From positions 22,386 through 86,385 of the forward strand of contig NZ_NTFY01000075.1 in the NCBI RefSeq assembly GCF_002289565.1: 64,000 bases of DNA. Reading direction: 5' to 3'. This document shows positions 62,326-64,000 of the stretch, piece after piece; position 1 is the stretch's first letter, and each line of letters opens with the position of its first letter. Below the pieces are notes generated by a model that was given only the letters and a program-made list of their open reading frames with translations, searched no databases and was not told the origin of the DNA. The translations under genes were made by a program, and so were the position numbers. The DNA comes from Rhodopirellula sp. SM50. Lineage in GTDB: Bacteria; Planctomycetota; Planctomycetia; Pirellulales; Pirellulaceae.

Positions 62326-63690
62326 ATGTTTGATTCTAAGGAGTTCGTGCTCATCACCATTCTGATCGTAGTGGGAATCGCAGCCAACTTCGTGCTCATC
62401 CGGCCATCGTGGGGCCAACCAACCGCCCCGCCCGCAGAGCAAGAAGACGCCAGCGATGAGAATCAAGACCGGCCGACCGCCAAAGATGCTCGTCCGGCAC
62501 CGCTCCCGAAACCCGACGAGTCGGCGAAGGTCGAAATCTTCGCGATCGAGTATAGGCCGATCGAGGGTGTCACGGGCCCGAAGCCCTTGGAGCCACCCGC
62601 CCGCAACAAGAAGTTCGCCTTTGGTGGCCACCCCTTCTTCGATGACGTGAACGTGTATCCGCATCAGAAGCCACTGTTTGTGGTCAGCAAAGAACATGTC
62701 CAATCTTGCAAACTGAAAAGCCGCGTGCACAATCCGATTGATCGCACCCGACGAATCGTGCTGGAGGTGGGTTTCACGAAGGAAGCCCAGGCGGAACTGA
62801 GCCGTCGCATCCGGGCCTTGAAACCCGGAAAAAAGACCCGGTGGTCGGTCCGCTTAGACGGGGACAAATGGTGGGGAGAGGAGCCCTTCCCCGCCGGGGG
62901 CGTCATCAGCGGCGTCGATGTTTGCGCCGCTCTCGATCGGAGTGAGGCCGAGCGAGTTAAGAAGTCGCTTCTCAAGACCGCGAAACCACTCGCTCATTTT
63001 CGGTTCAACGATCGAGTCCGGGACACTGCCGGCGCAGACAGCAAGGTGATCACGCAAGACGTTACTGTGCATAAGGGAGCTTTCATCAGTGACGGACAGA
63101 TTCGCATAGCGAGCGAGACTCCGTTTCGCATCAAAACCCCGTCACTGAATTACCGGTCCTTCGCGGTTGCCGTCCGGTTCCAACTCAAGAACGTGGAGGT
63201 CGGGGAACAGCCCGTTTTGACCTGCGGGCCGGAAACGGGCTGGTTCCGGGTGCGAGTCAAGGACGGCCATCTCCTCGTGAATCTGGAGAGCGGGGATCGG
63301 CGTTATCGCTCGCGGGAGATGGACGCGGGACCCGTCGAAGCGGGTAAGTGGTACGACCTCGTCTGCTTCGCGCGACGTGACGAATTCGAATCCCGCGTGT
63401 TCCTGAACGGGAAGGCGGTCCAGCGCTGTTCCACCGTACCGGCGGGGGCATTCGCCCCGGAATCGCTGGACGCCGGTAGCCAGCGAAATATGCGGATTCG
63501 CCCGAGATCGATTGCCGCGGAGTCGTTCAATAGGATCCTCCACAACGTCTCGGATTCGGAAAAGGTATGGTCGTTCCGCGACCCACGGACGGGCCACACC
63601 TTCCACGGGCAAATCGATGAGTTCATCGTGTACGAGCGGGCCCTTTCGGTAGCAGAAGCAGAGGGCTTACGGTTGGGGGCGGCCAAATAA
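62326..63690 (+). CDS. Membrane-anchored LamG-like protein
   Basis: The ATG at 62326 has GGGAG about eleven bases upstream and gives 454 residues. One N-terminal membrane segment (EFVLITILIVVGIAANFVLI) is followed by a Pro/Glu/Asp-rich linker, an unassigned region (to about 220), and a concanavalin-like LamG domain (about 225-450): LAHFRFNDRVRDTAG, YRSFAVAVRFQLKNVEV, GKWYDLVCFARRDEF, SRVFLNGKAV and FHGQIDEFIVYERALSVAEA, the last being the typical LamG closing strand. Such domains bind carbohydrate or protein at the cell surface. It may be transcribed with the pyruvate-kinase-like gene, but 467 bases separate them. Confidence 0.85.
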   Translation: MFDSKEFVLITILIVVGIAANFVLIRPSWGQPTAPPAEQEDASDENQDRPTAKDARPAPLPKPDESAKVEIFAIEYRPIEGVTGPKPLEPPARNKKFAFGGHPFFDDVNVYPHQKPLFVVSKEHVQSCKLKSRVHNPIDRTRRIVLEVGFTKEAQAELSRRIRALKPGKKTRWSVRLDGDKWWGEEPFPAGGVISGVDVCAALDRSEAERVKKSLLKTAKPLAHFRFNDRVRDTAGADSKVITQDVTVHKGAFISDGQIRIASETPFRIKTPSLNYRSFAVAVRFQLKNVEVGEQPVLTCGPETGWFRVRVKDGHLLVNLESGDRRYRSREMDAGPVEAGKWYDLVCFARRDEFESRVFLNGKAVQRCSTVPAGAFAPESLDAGSQRNMRIRPRSIAAESFNRILHNVSDSEKVWSFRDPRTGHTFHGQIDEFIVYERALSVAEAEGLRLGAAK

Positions 63691-64000
63691 CGCTCGCCAA
63701 TGAGGAGAGCGGTTTGACAGCTGTCAGAGCCGCCGAAGAGAGGCCTCACGCACGAGACGTGGACGATCACCGCCGGTGCTGAGGGTCACCAACGGCGTTT
63801 AGATTGCCCGAATGTCTGTCGGAAGCTGACTCAGTATCTGCGGGCGGGTGCATCGACCGAGCGAGTTCGCCGGATTGCTTCAAAGCAGTTTGCTCGAGAA
63901 CTCGGACTAATATGAGGGGAAAGTGTAGCGAAACAAAGGCATGAGCTTTCCAAGAGAGCTCGTCACGACGCAATTTCATGATCCGGGGCTTTCCCAGTCC
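63691..64000. other. Right-edge region with repeat copy F
   Basis: No gene is recognised up to the window edge. A minus-strand frame (63767-63979) coincides with the repeat copy at 63835-63930 and is not called. Confidence 0.45.
63835..63930 (-). repeat. Dispersed repeat, copy F (inverted, partial)
   Basis: The reverse complement aligns with copy A over about 75 bases, with shared pieces TCGAG, GAAG and the end GATGCACCCGCCCGCA against GATGCACCTGCCCGCA. The rest has diverged. Confidence 0.55.

Overview
The window looks like a chromosome segment of a Planctomycete, most likely a Pirellulaceae (Rhodopirellula-like) bacterium. The evidence is the family content: ECF-like sigma factors of the TIGR02999/PF07638 type, transmembrane Ser/Thr kinases fused to WD40/TPR or to TIGR03067 domains, the N-terminal LEPR-type export motif, tandem secreted sulfatases, small NPYxxP membrane proteins, and a giant dockerin/cadherin/Rhs surface protein. 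No rRNA, tRNA, CRISPR array, prophage or ordinary insertion sequence was recognised. All family names come from motif recognition by eye; no database search was run.

Layout. 1-5844 (+): a metallophosphatase/tetraheme cytochrome fusion (cut by the left edge), a thioredoxin-HEAT lipoprotein overlapping it, and a SIMPL-domain protein. 6463-24070 is a signalling block. Two modules of the same composition (ECF sigma factor, secreted HAF-like protein with a Gly-rich N-terminal linker, membrane Ser/Thr kinase with an extracytoplasmic WD40 part) face away from each other around a 0.5 kb intergenic region. Module 1 (minus strand, 16045 to 7412) has a 2114-aa kinase with WD40 and TPR parts and is followed by a GxGDD-repeat LEPR protein. 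Module 2 (plus strand, 16582 to 21970) is bracketed by two direct copies of a 177-bp repeat and faces a predicted beta-barrel outer-membrane protein (24070 to 22382). 24986-26146 (-) is a REP-associated tyrosine transposase (RAYT) flanked on both sides by a near-identical 22-bp hairpin.

26307-41096 (-) is a single 14.8 kb gene for a 4929-aa protein: LEPR-like signal, dockerin-like repeats, about 17 cadherin/He_PIG-type domains, FG-GAP-like repeats, Rhs/YD repeats, an Rhs core and an unrecognised 145-residue tip. 41.1-44.5 kb is mostly debris: a cluster of palindromic repeats, a truncated beta-propeller protein, an ECF sigma pseudogene broken by a 14-bp tandem duplication, a start-less fragment and a small ankyrin ORF. 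45367-50198 (+) is a third sigma/kinase pair with an unusually elaborate kinase. 50.3-55.4 kb holds small lipoproteins, membrane proteins and secreted proteins, several of them frameshifted or truncated. 55781-59134 (-) carries two secreted sulfatases with an in-frame remnant of a further sulfatase tail between them. 59867-63690 (+) encodes a pyruvate-kinase-like protein lacking the C-terminal domain and a LamG-like membrane-anchored protein.

Overall the window combines surface and exported proteins with sigma/kinase signalling. It is also rich in repeats: at least four palindromic REP-like families and a dispersed family of about 170 bp with five recognisable copies (16.3, 22.1, 59.7, 62.0 and 63.9 kb).
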